A DNA stretch of 64,000 nucleotides from Doryteuthis pealeii (Eukaryota; Mollusca; Cephalopoda; Myopsida; Loliginidae). Every line of letters starts with the position of its first letter. The stretch's first letter is position 1. Below, in pieces: positions 1-11,655 of the stretch. A program made the position numbers and the translations under genes. The DNA lies in assembly GCA_023376005.1 (NCBI GenBank), contig CM042176.1, positions 10,362,351 through 10,426,350 of the forward strand, in the 5' to 3' direction. A model generated the notes under the pieces. That model was not told the DNA's origin and made no database searches. It saw nothing but the letters and a program-made list of their open reading frames with translations.

Positions 1-342
1 CAAATGACCTGTTAGAGCAACTTGTCTGGTATCTTCAAAACTTCTTATTCTAATTTGGTCATATCGTTCACTTGAACAATAGGTAGAATCTATATATTAA
101 AAACTCTTGTTCCTTAATTATCATTTTCCAATACTCAACGGTTAAAAATGGGATTGTCCAAGATGAAATTGCTTATCCGCCAATTTCTTAGGGATGTCAT
201 CACCTTGGCTAAACAATGGACTATTCCAGTTATATTATTCAGGAAAATTGCACGATATACAGAGAAAAAAAAAATATGAGTGAGGGCAAGATGGGGGAAA
301 CGCGCGGAAGCTATAACGCCAATCTCTTCCAGTCAAAATGGA
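1..342. other. unassigned AT-rich sequence
   Basis: No recognisable gene or repeat. A 43-codon reading frame begins at 148 and stops at 279; it starts MGLSKMKLLIRQF. It has no family I recognise and is probably chance. Confidence 0.4.
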
Positions 343-349
343 AATAGTT

Positions 350-452
350 AAAAAGATTATACTTTTTACATATTGAACTATTTCGTAATAGCTCTTAAAT
401 AAACATATAAAATGTAATAATTATGATACTGTGGTATATTCACAGGTCCCAC
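350..452 (-). repeat. single diverged unit of the 116-bp repeat
   Basis: This stretch is the reverse complement of the unit arrayed in tandem at 58722-59065. It shares the phrases ACTTTTTACATATTGAACTA and TTTCGTAATAGCT. It shows the unit is dispersed across both contigs and is not only a local satellite. Confidence 0.7.
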
Positions 453-526
453 TTGGGTGACTATTATTTTCTTTTATCAGATTAAGAAACAATTGTGCAT
501 TTTCTAATATAATGTAAATAAGTCTG

Positions 527-630
527 TAGTGGCCTGTTGTCAGTATCAGCCAGATCAAGGGAGTCTATCCCCTTTTTGCTAGCGCTGACCTGAGTAATTG
601 TTCTTGTCTGAGGTGGAGCACCACACATTC
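527..630 (-). repeat. SINE family A, 3' fragment
   Basis: Reverse-strand fragment of SINE A. It contains the signature GTATCAGCCAGA followed by the GTCTATCCCC and CTAGCGCT blocks, and ends near the GGTGGAGCACCACAC block. The tRNA-like head is missing. Confidence 0.7.
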
Positions 631-1359
631 AGAAAATTTTAATTTTCTAAACTCTGTACTGCATTTAAAAAGAAAAAGTATAATTTGAAAAGTTGTTTGT
701 GTATTTAATGTTACAAATAGATTTGGAGGGTTTCTTTAACTGATCTAAACCATTTAGATCAATCATTGCTAGAGTGGCCTCCAGTGCTTTCTGAAATGCC
801 TGCCATCTTACCAAGAAAGAAATCCACTATCCATACTTCTAAGGCAGTTATTTATGCATTTGGGTTTCAGGAGTGGAAATGGTTGGTTTTAGATTCAGTG
901 AAAAATTACGTTAAATTTCTACTATAACGCTTATATTTTTCACTCCAAAATATAACATTAGGGCTTATTTTCAGATGATATTTAGTGTTAGTGTTGTATG
1001 ATGTGATAGGGAAGAATGCTTAATTTTTTTTTTGTCTGCAACTCTGTTAGGGCTTATTTGAGGATTCTTGAAAAGGGGTTACCCATATCTGATTTAGACA
1101 TTTCACATTAATCAAAAAAAAAAATTTTATTTTTATTTTTATTTTTTTTTTACAAACGTTCACAATGCTGTGTACCGCCATTTGGCCACAAAGAGAATAA
1201 AAGAAAATTAAAGACTTAAACAGAGAAGCATGTCTTGTTATCTGTATTACATTCATATTCTCCGTGTTTGCATTGATTTACATGTGCATTTAAGTTAGGG
1301 ATGGTTTAATAATCTGATCTGATAATTACAGCTTGATTGGTCTTGTTAAACCCTTTTAA

Positions 1360-1582
1360 CTCTTAACGTCCTATACCGCCCAGCCGGAAGTCACATTTGT
1401 TTTCCTAATCCACCCCAAATGATAGCCTTTGTTTAAATGTAATATTAAACATATTTAGAAGTCTTTATTTTTAGGGAAATAACAGGTAACTTTAAATAAA
1501 GGACCATTTTTAGCTATTTGTTGATAAATCCTTATATAAAAAGGGCTCTAAACTTAGGAAATTTTCAACAGTATGTTAAGAG
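1360..1582. mobile_element. MITE with TTAA target duplications (piggyBac/Kolobok-like)
   Basis: TTAA flanks both sides (1356-1359 and 1583-1586). The termini are inverted: CTCTTAACGTCCT on the left, and the reverse complement of the right end reads CTCTTAACATACT. The interior is about 220 bp with no coding capacity. A second copy lies at about 7298-7528 and a fragment at 3810-3870. TTAA targets are typical of piggyBac and Kolobok transposons; the superfamily call is inference. Confidence 0.6.
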
Positions 1583-1762
1583 TTAATGAGGATGGGAATC
1601 CAGTTTTTAGAAGGTGGGGTAGTGGCTAATGTACTGAACTGCAACATTGTTACAAGCGAGTTTAAACTAAAGTTACTCTTTTGTTCGCTTTAGGACTAAT
1701 ACCTTTGGGAAAGCTATGAACTCCTTCCCTTGAAATACTTAAGGCCATATAATTGTATAAAC

Positions 1763-1765
1763 AAA

Positions 1766-1797
<32 letters not shown>
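1763..1797. repeat. poly-T tract
   Basis: About 30 consecutive T. Homopolymer T tracts are common beside the SINEs in this window and may be their reverse-strand poly-A tails. Length is likely unreliable. Confidence 0.9.
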
Positions 1798-1947
1798 CAA
1801 ATAGGAATAGTTACATAGCACTACTGTTCTTATACAAGGATAGCTTAGCATTAAATAACCCGTGCAAGCTAATATGCCATTAAACTAAGAAAGAAAAACA
1901 TTTGGTCTAATCTTTTAAGAATTGTCAAATTTATTCCTTTTTGTAGA

Positions 1948-2212
1948 CCCCCTCCAATCAGTCGGCTGGTCACATCAAGCCCTAGCACCAATATGAGTGT
2001 CCCAAACGTTATGGCAAACCCTAAACCCTTTTTATCACATGTGCTAGGTGACGGTGGCTGAGGGTCTTCATGTCCTGGGAATGACGTTAAACTCTATCTG
2101 ATGGTGAGGTTCCAGCTTTGGGGAATGTGGAGCACCCCTTCATCATTGCTCCCTGGTCCACTTACCCAGAGTGGTGGTACCTGTTATGGTCCCATCTATG
2201 GGTGAGATAGAA
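1948..2212 (+). repeat. repeat family D
   Basis: About 265-bp dispersed repeat with recognisable blocks: AGTCGGCTGGTCACATCAAG, the CTGATGGTGAGGTTCCAG block, and AGAGTGGTGGTACCTG near the end. Related copies: 18958-19125 (+), 29636-29850 (+, decayed) and 50646-50870 (-). It has no ORF and no clear tRNA boxes. Class is unknown. Confidence 0.65.
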
Positions 2213-2469
2213 AAAAAAAATGTCTTCAGCATAAAATAACCTAATGGGTTGACCTGCCATAAAACCCAATCCACCTACCTTTTATTTAGAGTTTTCCTTC
2301 TAGACTTGTATAGGCAAGGATAGCTTCTGCATTAGATAAATTAAGAATAATAAAAATAACACACAATTTGATGACATCAAAGAACCCTATCTCAAGTGTT
2401 CAGGGTGGCTTCAGATAGGTTTGGTCTCGGTATGTTTGACAAGTTTAATGGCATTTTTAAAAAAATTTA

Positions 2470-2700
2470 TTCCTTTGAGTATTCCTTTCAGTATCAGCCA
2501 GACAACGAAGGAATCTATCGCCTTTTCACTCGTGCTAGACCAAAGGAGTTGTTTTTGGTCAGACAAAATGCCACACATACCATCAACTCCTCACTTTACT
2601 GCACAGGTATCTGTGCAACTTATACACTAAGTTGCCAAGGGCCAGGATCAGACTTGGAACCTTGTGGTTCCTAGTCAGACACTCTACCAACTAAGCTACT
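2470..2700 (-). repeat. SINE family A (tRNA-derived), near full length
   Basis: Read on the minus strand it starts with a decayed tRNA-like head (AGCTTAGTTGGTAGAGTG) and continues through the GGTTCC block. Its body ends at CAGTATCAGCCAGACAACGA. A poly-T stretch follows on the + side. The open frame here is a shadow of the SINE. Confidence 0.8.
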
Positions 2701-3000
2701 CCATCTATTGGTCCCTTCTTTTTTTTTTTTTTTTTTCATGTAATTTTGTTTAGTCAAATGTTTTGCTGAAATAAATACTAGGTTTGTTTCTTCTTGCTTT
2801 GAAAAATTTTGTCAAGCACGAGATTATACATCTAGATATAACTAGATGAGGTTTTCCCAATGTTTTTGTTAGTGCAACGTCCATCCTCCTATAAACTTTC
2901 TGTAGTTGTTTTCAAAAGATTTTTAGTGACCATTTTGGTCTCAGCATTTTAGAAAAAGGAAAACTGAAATGAACTGATGTAGCGATATTGCAACTGGTAT

Positions 3001-3266
3001 GGAGACGTGTAGTATAATGGTTAGTTGTAGGTAATGGGCTCGGCGACCTGAGTTCAAATCCGGGACAAGATTATTTTCATTGAGAAAGGTATGCATCCAA
3101 CTACTCTCTAGCTATGGGTAAATAGTAGGGCAAACTGGGCTCTTTAATCTGGGCTAGATGACTAGTCTAGAAGTAAAGCTTTGAATTAAAACCTGTTAAA
3201 CTCTGCTTAAGAAATTGACTTTGTGTCGCATCCCGCTTGCGCGGAAGGTTTGGTAAAATATATATT
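3001..3266 (+). repeat. SINE family B (tRNA-derived)
   Basis: The head contains an A-box-like TAGTATAATGGTTAGT and a B-box-like GAGTTCAAATCC. The body includes AAATAGTAGGGCAAACTGGG and a tail with CGCATCCCGCTTGCGCGGA and TATATA. Other copies are at 5378, 13375, 13640, 16030, 51035, 52770 and 56630. Confidence 0.85.
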
Positions 3267-3337
3267 GCAACTGATTCACTTAACCCTTTCACAGTTCAAG
3301 GCAAATTAAAGGTGTGTACTCATTTTTCACAAGTTTT

Positions 3338-3440
3338 TATCCTTTTTCTCTGAATGTTTGAGATGAGGCTTGATTAGATTAGTATTATCTGCGTTATTCA
3401 GACTATTGGCTGAATAATGCCGATAATACTTGATATCTTT
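3338..3440 (-). repeat. SINE family C, 3' fragment
   Basis: Contains TTTCTCTGAATGTTTGAGAT and TATCTGCGTTATTCAGACTA, the reverse complement of the family C 3' region seen at 9900-9990. It ends in a poly-T tract at about 3439-3460. Confidence 0.7.
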
Positions 3441-3524
3441 TTTTTTTTTTTTTTTTTTTTTGTCAATGCAGTTTGAGAGCCACATGCTGCTCTCAAAACA
3501 GATATTTGTAGCTAAACTTTTAAA

Positions 3525-3754
3525 TAGTGAACCTAAAATTCTGGCTGTTGGAAGCAGTTTAAATAAAAGTAAATGGCCTATTATGGTATCAGCCAAACTA
3601 GCACTAGAGCAGGGAGTTTGTTTTTTTTGTTTTGTTTTTTTTCCATCTGAGGTGGACCATGACACCTACCATGAGCTGTGTTACTCGTGCACTGAGTTTG
3701 GTGGGGGCCAATATTTAAACCTGGAACCTAGGTGGATGCTCTAGGCCATTTTTA

Positions 3755-3804
<50 letters not shown>

Positions 3805-4132
3805 GATAAATTGTTAAAGGAATTGGGCTCTGGACTTAAAAAATTCTCAACAGGATGTTAAGAGTTGAATAGTGAACCCAAAATTCTGGCTGTTGAATGC
3901 AGTTTTAAAAGTAAAGTCACCATAATGGCCTATTATGGTATCAGCCAAACTGGCACTAGAGCAGGGAGTTTTTTTTTTTTTTCCTCCCCAATCTGAGGTG
4001 GAGCATGACACCTACCATCGGCTCCCCACTTTACTGCACAGATCCGAGCTGTGTTACTCGTGCACTGAGTTGGTGGGGGCCAATATTAAACCTGGAACCT
4101 AGGTGGATGCTCAAGCAACTGAGCTAAGCTTG
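3525..4132 (-). repeat. local tandem duplication carrying two SINE A copies
   Basis: Two blocks (3525-3745 and 3867-4132) share AATAGTGAACC, AAATTCTGGCTGTTG and then a reverse-strand SINE A that runs from GTATCAGCCAAACT to CCTGGAACCTAGGTGGATGC. They are separated by a poly-T run (3756-3803) and a fragment of the TTAA MITE (3810-3870). The shared flank means the SINE plus flank was duplicated; these are not two independent insertions. Confidence 0.75.
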
Positions 4133-4847
4133 CTCTTAAAGATTAAAATGTCATGGGGATTAGATTCCAGGGATCAAATGTAATATGATTTAATATCTAC
4201 AAATTTATGCTTCATATGATAAAGCTTGGTGTGCAATTATATGGACTTTGTTTCCATACATTTTATTATTAGTCAAGAGTAGTAACTTAACAGAATACAA
4301 TGACACAATATTAAATCCTTTCTCTTCATCTTAAAATCCTTACAAACGTCCCAGTAACTTTGACAGGTTAATTTCACAGGCATTTCTTGGTGGCTGAGAC
4401 TATAATTTCTGACTATCCTGCTGAAGTCCCGTTTTCGATTTGTCGGAGGGAGATCGTTAGTATACATCGCTGATGAGACTTAATAAAGTCGAAACAGCTG
4501 CTGTACGATGTTCTACACGCCGAGTAATTCTTTGCGAGATTCACTTGTCAATGTTATTTATCTTCTATAATTATCGAATTTTATGCGATATACCGCATTG
4601 TAATTGCCTTCAAGCAAAAATATAAATACTTATTCACCAATGCTTCTAAAAAAATAAAAAAAAACAAACATCCCAAAATCTTAACTTTTTTAAAAATTTT
4701 ATTCACAAATCTTATCGTGTCTTGGATTATTACTGAGTTGCAAGTTTACATCAACTCCCAAACTTGAAATCTTTTTGTCAAAACTAAGCTTAAAAAACAT
4801 TTATAAAAACTAACAGCTTGATCTCTTAAGTAATTAGTTGATTTAGG
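4133..4847. other. unassigned intergenic or intronic sequence
   Basis: No gene, tRNA or recognised repeat. The reading frames here are short and show no family resemblance. Confidence 0.4.
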
Positions 4848-5093
4848 GGCCGGGTTAGCTCGGTCGGTAGAGCGTTCGGCTAGAAACCACAAGGTTCCTA
4901 GTTCAATACCAGTCCCCGCCAACTCAGCGTATGAGTAGCACTGGGATCTGTGCGGTAAAGTAAGGAGCTGATGGTAGGTGTTGTGCTCCACCTCAGATGC
5001 TAAAACAATCTCCTTGATCTAGCGCTATTAAAAAGGGGATAGACTCCCTCGCTGACTGGCTGATATCGACTTTAGGCCGCCCCATCGACTTTA
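4848..5093 (+). repeat. SINE family A (tRNA-derived), full length
   Basis: The head GTTAGCTCGGTCGGTAGAGC matches an internal Pol III A box and resembles tRNA-Lys. A B-box-like AGTTCAATACC follows. The body has ACTCAGCGTATGAGTAGCAC, GTGCTCCACCTCAGATGC and the 3' end GACTCCCTCGCTGACTGGCT. Best intact copy on the + strand. Confidence 0.88.
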
Positions 5094-5228
5094 CTTTTTA
5101 CTTATATTTTTGTAGGTGGTGACAAAACTTTCGGACCAGTTGTAGAGTTTCTCAGATTTTGTCACTTTATCAATTTTCAATGTTTTACCCTCATCTTAAA
5201 ATTCTAACAACCTAGCACATAAGTTAAC

Positions 5229-5230
<2 letters not shown>

Positions 5231-5270
<40 letters not shown>
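5231..5270. repeat. poly-T tract
   Basis: About 40 T in a row in a region without coding content. Confidence 0.9.
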
Positions 5271-5275
<5 letters not shown>

Positions 5276-5377
5276 AATTAGAAATCTTGTTTTAGATTAT
5301 TAGAGTAGCAAATTCACATCAAGTACCAAACTCTTTTTGTTAACGCTGAGATTATCAAACACTTATAAACCAAAAGA

Positions 5378-5670
5378 TGTAGGAAGTGTGTGGTGTAATG
5401 GTTAAAGTCATGGGAAATGGACTCATCGCCCCGAGTTCAAATCCTGGACGTGGTAATTGTATTTCACTTAGCGCTAATACCCTTGGGAAAGGTATGAATC
5501 CTACTCTCCCTCCAGCTGTGGGTAAATAGTAGGGCAGACTGGGCTCTTTAACCTTGGTTAGGCAACCGGTCTAGAAGGAAAACTCTGAATTCAAACCTGT
5601 TGTACTCCGCTTAAGAAATTGACCTTGTGTCACATCCTGCTCGTGCGGAGGGGTTGGTAAATATATATAA
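5378..5670 (+). repeat. SINE family B, full length
   Basis: Head with GTGTAATGGTTAAAGTC and B-box-like GAGTTCAAATCCTGG. Body with ACCCTTGGGAAAGGTATGAA and AAATAGTAGGGCAGACTGGG. Tail with TTGTGTCACATCCTGCTCG followed by TATATA. Confidence 0.87.
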
Positions 5671-6897
5671 ACCAAAAGATTTTGGGCTTTTATCAAAAGG
5701 TTCCTCTTAAGCCTTTCACAGTTCAAACTAAATTAGAGGTGTCGACTCGTACGTTTTCATAAAAAAAATTCCTTTATTTTAAAGGCAGTTTAAGAAACAG
5801 TGAAAGTGTAAAATGATCTTAACATTTTACCCTTTATTTTAATTGTGGTTTGAGAGCCACATATGGCCCTCAAACATTTCACATCATGTGATTAAAAATC
5901 CATGCTAATAATGCTGGTTTATAAAGAAATTGAGGCAAGCACAAAAATAGCTGTTTTCACCTAATTTGGGGGTGCTGAATTCAGATTTGAAATCTGTTTT
6001 TACTCATCTCCTAGTTTTTAGATATGCATACTGTACATTTTGTACACATACTGTACATAAAGGCCTATATGCATTCAGGGTTAATTTCTAATATTGTGTG
6101 ACTTATGTCTTCTTTTTTACTTCTGTCTGCGGCACTATGAATTGTGTCATCCAAGTATATTTATTCCGTCAATGTTTTATCTGTAATAAGCTGCTGCAAC
6201 TGTTGAAATAAGCATGTATATACTAAAATGAGACTATTTAAAAGACAGAAAACTAGAGGTGATAGAGTAAAGCTGTTTATAAATTTGAATTCAGCACACC
6301 CAAATTAGTCAAAAAAAAAAAAAAACACCTATTCACATTCTTGCCTCAGACAAAAATATTTTTTTGTAAACCAGTGTAATTAATAACCACCCTATAGTTA
6401 TCAAAAGTTGAATTTTGTCACCTTATCAATTTTCAAAACTAACACTTTTTTTTATTATTCACAAAGCTTGTCTTTGATTATTACAGAATAGCAAGTTCAC
6501 ATCTAATTCCAAATTCTTAAGCTTAATAAACATAAACAGATCGATCTTAGATTTCCTCTCTGCTATTTAAATATGATCTTTGCACTGGTAAACCCATGTT
6601 GTGGTGGTGGGGATCTTAAAGTTCGGCCAATATAACAGTCACCAAAGGGTTAAGAATTCTTTCTTCCTCTTATTATAATGTTAATGAATCCCAAATCACT
6701 TTAAGTGCCTATGACAAAGATTCATGCTGATAATTTAATAGCATCTCATTATTTAAAAGTATATATGATCCTATGCCCTTTAACTCTTTGCCTAATTTCC
6801 CTGGTATTTGTTTACCTGTATGATGGGTTCAAAGTTCACTATTCACCTCAAAACTCATTCTATCCAAATAAAATCCTATTATTGTAATCTGTATCTT
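5671..6897. other. unassigned sequence with repeat G 3' fragment
   Basis: Mostly unrecognised AT-rich sequence. A short inverted repeat at 5849-5876 (GTTTGAGAGCC / GGCCCTCAAAC) may be a transposon end. Positions 6770-6890 match the 3' half of repeat G (TTTACCTGTATGATGGG block). Confidence 0.5.
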
Positions 6898-7117
6898 TCT
6901 GCTCAGTCGGTAGAGCGTTCGGCTAGAAACCACAAGGTTCCTAGTCCTCGCCAACTCAGCGTATGAGTAGCACAGGGATCTGTGCGGTAAAGGAGCTGAT
7001 GGTATGTGTGGCGCTCCACCTCAGATGCCAAAAACAATCTCCTTGGTCTAGCGCTAGTAAAAAATGGTTAGACTCCCTCTCTGTCTGGCTGATACCGACA
7101 TTAGGCCATCCTCGACT
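6898..7117 (+). repeat. SINE family A
   Basis: Head GCTCAGTCGGTAGAGCG, then ACAAGGTTCCTAGTC with the B box partly lost. Body and 3' end (GACTCCCTCTCTGTCTGGCT) are intact. Confidence 0.85.
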
Positions 7118-7870
7118 ACTTTACTTTTATAATGAACTAACCATCAGAGGTTAACGGTAAGATTGCAGCAGTGGTAAAGAAAAAAATGATAAAACAACAA
7201 AGTTCAATTAAGTAGGTGAATCCCAACATTCCCAAGTGTTACAGAAGTAACTATTCTTAACTCTTTGCTAACAAAATTTCCTCTTTGGCCATACAAGTTC
7301 TTAACATCCTATACCGCCTCATTCCACCCGGCCGGAAGTCACATTCATTTTCCTAATCTACCTCAAATGATAGCCTTTTTTTTTTTTTTTTTTTTTTATT
7401 TTTTAAATATAATAAAACAGTCTTTGATTTATGAGAAATAACAGGTAACTTTAAATTAGCCATTTTTTGATAAATCCTTATAGGACTGGGGCTCTGGGCT
7501 TAGAAAATTCTCAACAGGATGTTAAGAGTTAAAATATTATTATTATTATTATAATCTGAGTCCTTCTTAATTATAATGAACTAAACATCTGCAGCTTATG
7601 GTAGGATTGCAGTGGTGGTAGAGAAAAATGATAAAACAAAGTTCAATTAAGTAGGCGAATCCCAGCGTTCCCGAGTGCTACAAAAGTAACTATTCTAGCT
7701 CTTTGCCTACCAAATTTCCTCCACATCTGTTCCATATTTCCTTGGTATTTTTTGTTTTTACCTGTATGATGGGATATTTCAAAGTTTACTATCTGTTCAC
7801 TTCAGAACTCAATCTATTCAAATAAAGTCCTATTATTATTATTATTGTAATCTGAGTCCTGCTCAATTAT
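7118..7870 (+). repeat. repeat G, two copies around a TTAA MITE
   Basis: Two copies of a repeat beginning ATAATGAACTAA and containing GTTCAATTAAGTAGG lie at 7128-7290 and 7565-7870. Between them, about 7298-7528, is a second copy of the TTAA MITE; its right end is followed by TTAA at 7529-7532. A TATT-rich microsatellite links the units. Class of G is unknown. Confidence 0.6.
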
Positions 7871-8104
7871 AATGAACTATCAGTTTTTGACTGTGAGTGG
7901 CTTAAAGTAGGCAAATTTAAATGTTTCTATGAAAATTGTGTTATGTGCGGAGTTAGGGGGGGGTCGTCTTTTTACCCAATTAACTTGATTTATCTTTATG
8001 AGATCTGCAACAAGAACTTTAGTATTTACAATAAATTCAAAATTTAGGACCTCAGCAATGGCTAAATTTTAGCAGAAAGAACTAGTCCTGATAATGAATT
8101 GGCA

Positions 8105-8325
8105 TATATCATTTGCCAGGGAATCGTAAGGTTCTAAGTTCGATACTAGTCTTCGCCAACTCAGTACATGAGCGGCAAAGCTTGGGTAATCTGATCTGTG
8201 CAGAAAATCATCTGGAAGCTGAAAGTAGGTGTAGCACTCCAAATCAGCAAAATAATCTCCCTAGTCTAGCGCTAACCAAAAGGAATAGACTCCCTCACTG
8301 TTGGGTTAATATTGATAATAGGCCA
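8105..8325 (+). repeat. SINE family A, diverged
   Basis: Contains AAGTTCGATACTAGTCTTCG (B-box region), the GTAGCACTCC block and the 3' block ATAGACTCCCTCACTGTTGG. The A-box end is weak. Confidence 0.75.
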
Positions 8326-8618
8326 CTATTTAGTATTATTTGCTTTGTTTGGAGCACCAATGAAAACAGAACTTGCTATCAATGGTCTGCTAGCTTAGCT
8401 ACCTTCCCTAACCATTAGACCTGTATTTCTCAGTGCTTTTACTCTTAGGGAACCCTTAAAAGAGTTTTCGTCTCTGGGAACCCACCTGCATAAAAATTCT
8501 ATACCACTAGAAGCTACTACCCTGTGTTGCCTGGGTAGGAGTAAGGGGAATACCTGGTGTATTGATTTGTTTACTTTTGAGATTTACAAATGCGGGATAT
8601 TTTTAAGTAGAATTTCAA

Positions 8619-8760
8619 TGCTATTTCTCTGAATGTTTGAGATGAGGTTTGATGATTATACTAATCAGCGTTATTCGGACTATTGTCCTAATCTTCATTT
8701 TTTATCTATAAGTTTCGGCCGATGTGCCCTCTAGCCTTCTGGTATTTCAGTTGGGTATGA
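8619..8760 (-). repeat. SINE family C, 3' portion
   Basis: Reverse complement of the family C tail: TTTCTCTGAATGTTTGAGAT, GTTATTCGGACTATTGTCC, then TTTCGGCCGATGTGCCCTCT. No head is present. Confidence 0.75.
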
Positions 8761-9035
8761 TTGACCATATATGGAATGAAAAGAGAAACCATCTGTCCTT
8801 ATGGGATGAAGTTAGAATGATAGAGAAGAACATTGGAAGAAAAGACGCCTCAAAGAATCAGCTCATGATAAACTGTAGTGGTCTTTTAAGTAGACCGAGC
8901 ATAGAAATTAACACAATAACCATAATTAAAAATGCTAGATTAGATTTTTAAAAAAAAACCACTAGGAGTCTAGGTAAAAAAATCATACATAAGTGAATAG
9001 GCAGATATTCTAGCCAAAACAAGACATTAGGTTTA

Positions 9036-9643
9036 CTAGCAAATATATGCACCCTCCGGGTGCAAGTATTTAAGTTTTAATATAATAAAATATTGTATTA
9101 AATTAGAATGGCTAATGAAACTAAATAAAAATGCAGATAAAAAGATTTAAAACAGAGGGAGTATAATCGAAAAATAGAACAACTGAAACTTACTCTCCCA
9201 TCACTCTTGTCATTCATTGTTATTTTTTCTAATTTAAGTATTTAGTTATAAGAGGAAGTAACGAATAAAATGACAGTTATTTTTTTTCTTGTTAATGGAT
9301 TTCATTTAAGATTCATTGAAGAGATTTTTGCTTATATGCATTAAAATAAAACCAAACAATTAAAAATCAATAACACTGAGCATATATTTATTAAATTCAA
9401 TTTTTTAATATCAATATGCAAATTAGCCTTCCCGTTCACACTGTAAACCGCTATTTTGTTGTATATATAAATATAATTGCATGTTGTTAGTATGTAGATA
9501 TGGTTAACAGTATTAATAATGTGAAACAATTTTATTAATAATTGAGGTTTAAATAAAAAATAAAATCATTGGGAATTGTGACTTGAGTAGCGATATAGTT
9601 TCGGTTACAGACAGAAAAGCACACAATCTCCATTATAATAAGA
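9036..9643 (-). mobile_element. non-autonomous Helitron, copy 1
   Basis: On the minus strand the 5' end is TCTTATTATAATGGAGATTG preceded by A. The 3' end is a hairpin GCACCCGGAGGGTGC, a short AT spacer and CTAG, followed by T. This A|TC...hairpin...CTAG|T arrangement is the Helitron hallmark. Length 608 bp with no Rep-helicase coding. Copies with the same termini are at 11656-12379 and 19133-19766. Orientation follows the hairpin end. Confidence 0.82.
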
Positions 9644-9668
9644 TAAGTTCCTAAAATTCACTCTGAAT

Positions 9669-9992
9669 TGGACACATGGCCTAGTGGATAAAGGAGTTAG
9701 GTTAAGACAGTTCTAAGTAACAGTTATCTCTGGTCAAGGGCAGCAGTAACATAGAATAATAATTAACACAGCTTAACGCCTCTACTCCAGCTATGGTTAG
9801 TGGGATGAGAACAAGATACCCCAGTGGACTGAATAAAGGGTTGGTATCAAAGTTCCGTGATAGCTCCCAATTACGAAAAGAAGGTTCCTGAAGAAGGCAG
9901 GAAACGTTATACAGATAACAATGGAGATGAGGACAATAGTCCGAATAACGCAGATAATACCTATTTCTATTTTAATTTTTAAATATCTTCAA
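9669..9992 (+). repeat. SINE family C (tRNA-like head), full length
   Basis: Begins GACACATGGCCTAGTGGATA, a tRNA-like A-box region. Continues through ATGGTTAGTGGGATGAGAAC and ends with GAAGAAGGCAGGAAACG and AATAGTCCGAATAACGCAGA. Other copies: 16625, 52300 and the fold-back at 57061-57561. Confidence 0.8.
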
Positions 9993-10039
9993 ATATAAAT
10001 CAATAATTTTGCACAAAAAGCAAGAACCAGTGATATTTA

Positions 10040-10040
10040 A

Positions 10041-10083
<43 letters not shown>

Positions 10084-10103
10084 GTATATGTGTGTGTGTG
10101 TGT
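10040..10103. repeat. compound TG/TA microsatellite
   Basis: (TG)n followed by (TA)n and (TG)n. Directly visible. Confidence 0.95.
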
Positions 10104-10689
10104 TTTATTTTCATAGTTTCATACATACACTCAACTATCCTTTTATATAGATTAGCTATTTATTAGCTTGTGGAAACTCTGTTCTGAAAACATTGGATGA
10201 GACCAGTAGATCTCCAAATTTTCAGACATCCCAGCAGATTCCTAGACCCCCCCCCTACACACATGTGAATACACTTTTTTTTTTTTTTCTTCAAATTGTA
10301 TATTTCACAAATAAACCTAATTTATTAAGCAGTTTTAGCTGTAAATCAACATCTCACCAGTAACCATAGTAACATATTTCATTGTTTTCAGTTATTGTTA
10401 GTATTTATGATATACTTCAACATTTAAAATTTTATTTACTGCTCCCTTTTGTCCCCATCTGAAGGTGGGTACTTCCCACTTTAGAAGCTGCTACATTTAG
10501 ACTATTTAAGATGCCACTGGTTTTATGAGTTGTATATAAATGTTTTGTATGTGATTTACAAGAATCTTAAATAAACAAATATTTGTAGTTATACTCTTAA
10601 ATTGCAAACCCAAAAGCAACATCTGGCTGTAATAATAATTGAAAAATTAAAATACCAGGGGTTAGTAATATTTAATCGAGTGAGTGAAG

Positions 10690-11100
10690 TTCCAGTTGTC
10701 CAATTGTGGCCTTAGGAAAAGATTCCAGGTTCAATACCAGCTTTCACTAACCCAGTGTATGAGTAGCACAGGTTGGATTTGTGCAGTAAAGTAGGGAGTT
10801 GATAATAGATGTGGTGCTCCACTTCAGACCAAAAATTAATCTTTCTGGTCTAGCTCGAGTGGAAAAGGTGATAGACTCCCTCGCAGTATCCTGATATTGA
10901 CAATAGACTCCTCCACCGGTTTTGCAGAGTTCCTGGTTCGATACTGATCCTCAATTCAGCACACGAGTAGTACAGATTGAGTGCAGTGAGGTGGGACGCC
11001 CACCTCAGATGCAAAAGCAACCCCCTAGTCTAGCATTAGTGAAAAGGGGATAGACTCCCTTGCTGTCTGGCTGATACTTAACATTAGGTTACTCTGCTAA
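10690..11100 (+). repeat. two adjacent SINE A copies
   Basis: The first copy (about 10690-10915) has TTCAATACCAGC, GTGTATGAGTAGCACAGG and the 3' block TAGACTCCCTCGCAG. The second (about 10916-11100) has GGTTCGATACTGATCC and ends GACTCCCTTGCTGTCTGGCT. The second lacks its head, so it may be a truncated or recombined copy. Confidence 0.75.
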
Positions 11101-11655
11101 CTTTACTTGCTATAACAACTAGGCCTCCTGTTCAACTTCTTTTATGCCACTCTCTACTAGGTTCCTTCATTTTTTTTAAAAAATTTACTGTAAAGGATAC
11201 GTCTCCCTTGAAGATACAATTGAATATAGCTAGGTGCATCATGCTAAAGACTTGGTACTTAGGAGGGATGGGTATGTTCTGTGTTCTTATCATGGATCTT
11301 TCTCTAACTTAATATTAGAAATATAAGTAATACTTTTCGTCTCTTGATTTGTATCACAGCTGATTGCAATAACTAACAGTCTACAACACCATTGAGGCCT
11401 ATATATATTATATATATAACAGGAAAAAAATAAGCTTTAGATTTTTAGCATTATAGACTATTTCATGGAACTAGAGAAATTGTCTAGTAGCTCTGCTAAC
11501 TATTTTTAAAAAACTACTACGTCCTAAGGAAGATTTCAACTGATCGTTGGATTATATATGTGTGTGTGTGTGTATCTGTATCTGTATCATTTTTTTTTTT
11601 TTTTAAGTACATATACCAAGTTTGGGCATTAGTGTGAAGTGCTATATTATGCTAA

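Noticed and set aside
4848..4920. Possible intact tRNA-Lys gene
   Set aside because: Only the A and B boxes are tRNA-like; the sequence continues directly into the conserved SINE A body and has many copies.
8415..8530. hAT-like transposon end (phrases such as GGGAACCC and TTTCTCAGTG)
   Set aside because: No paired terminus or 8-bp duplication could be located, so the call would be guesswork. The same holds for similar phrases near 10200-10500.
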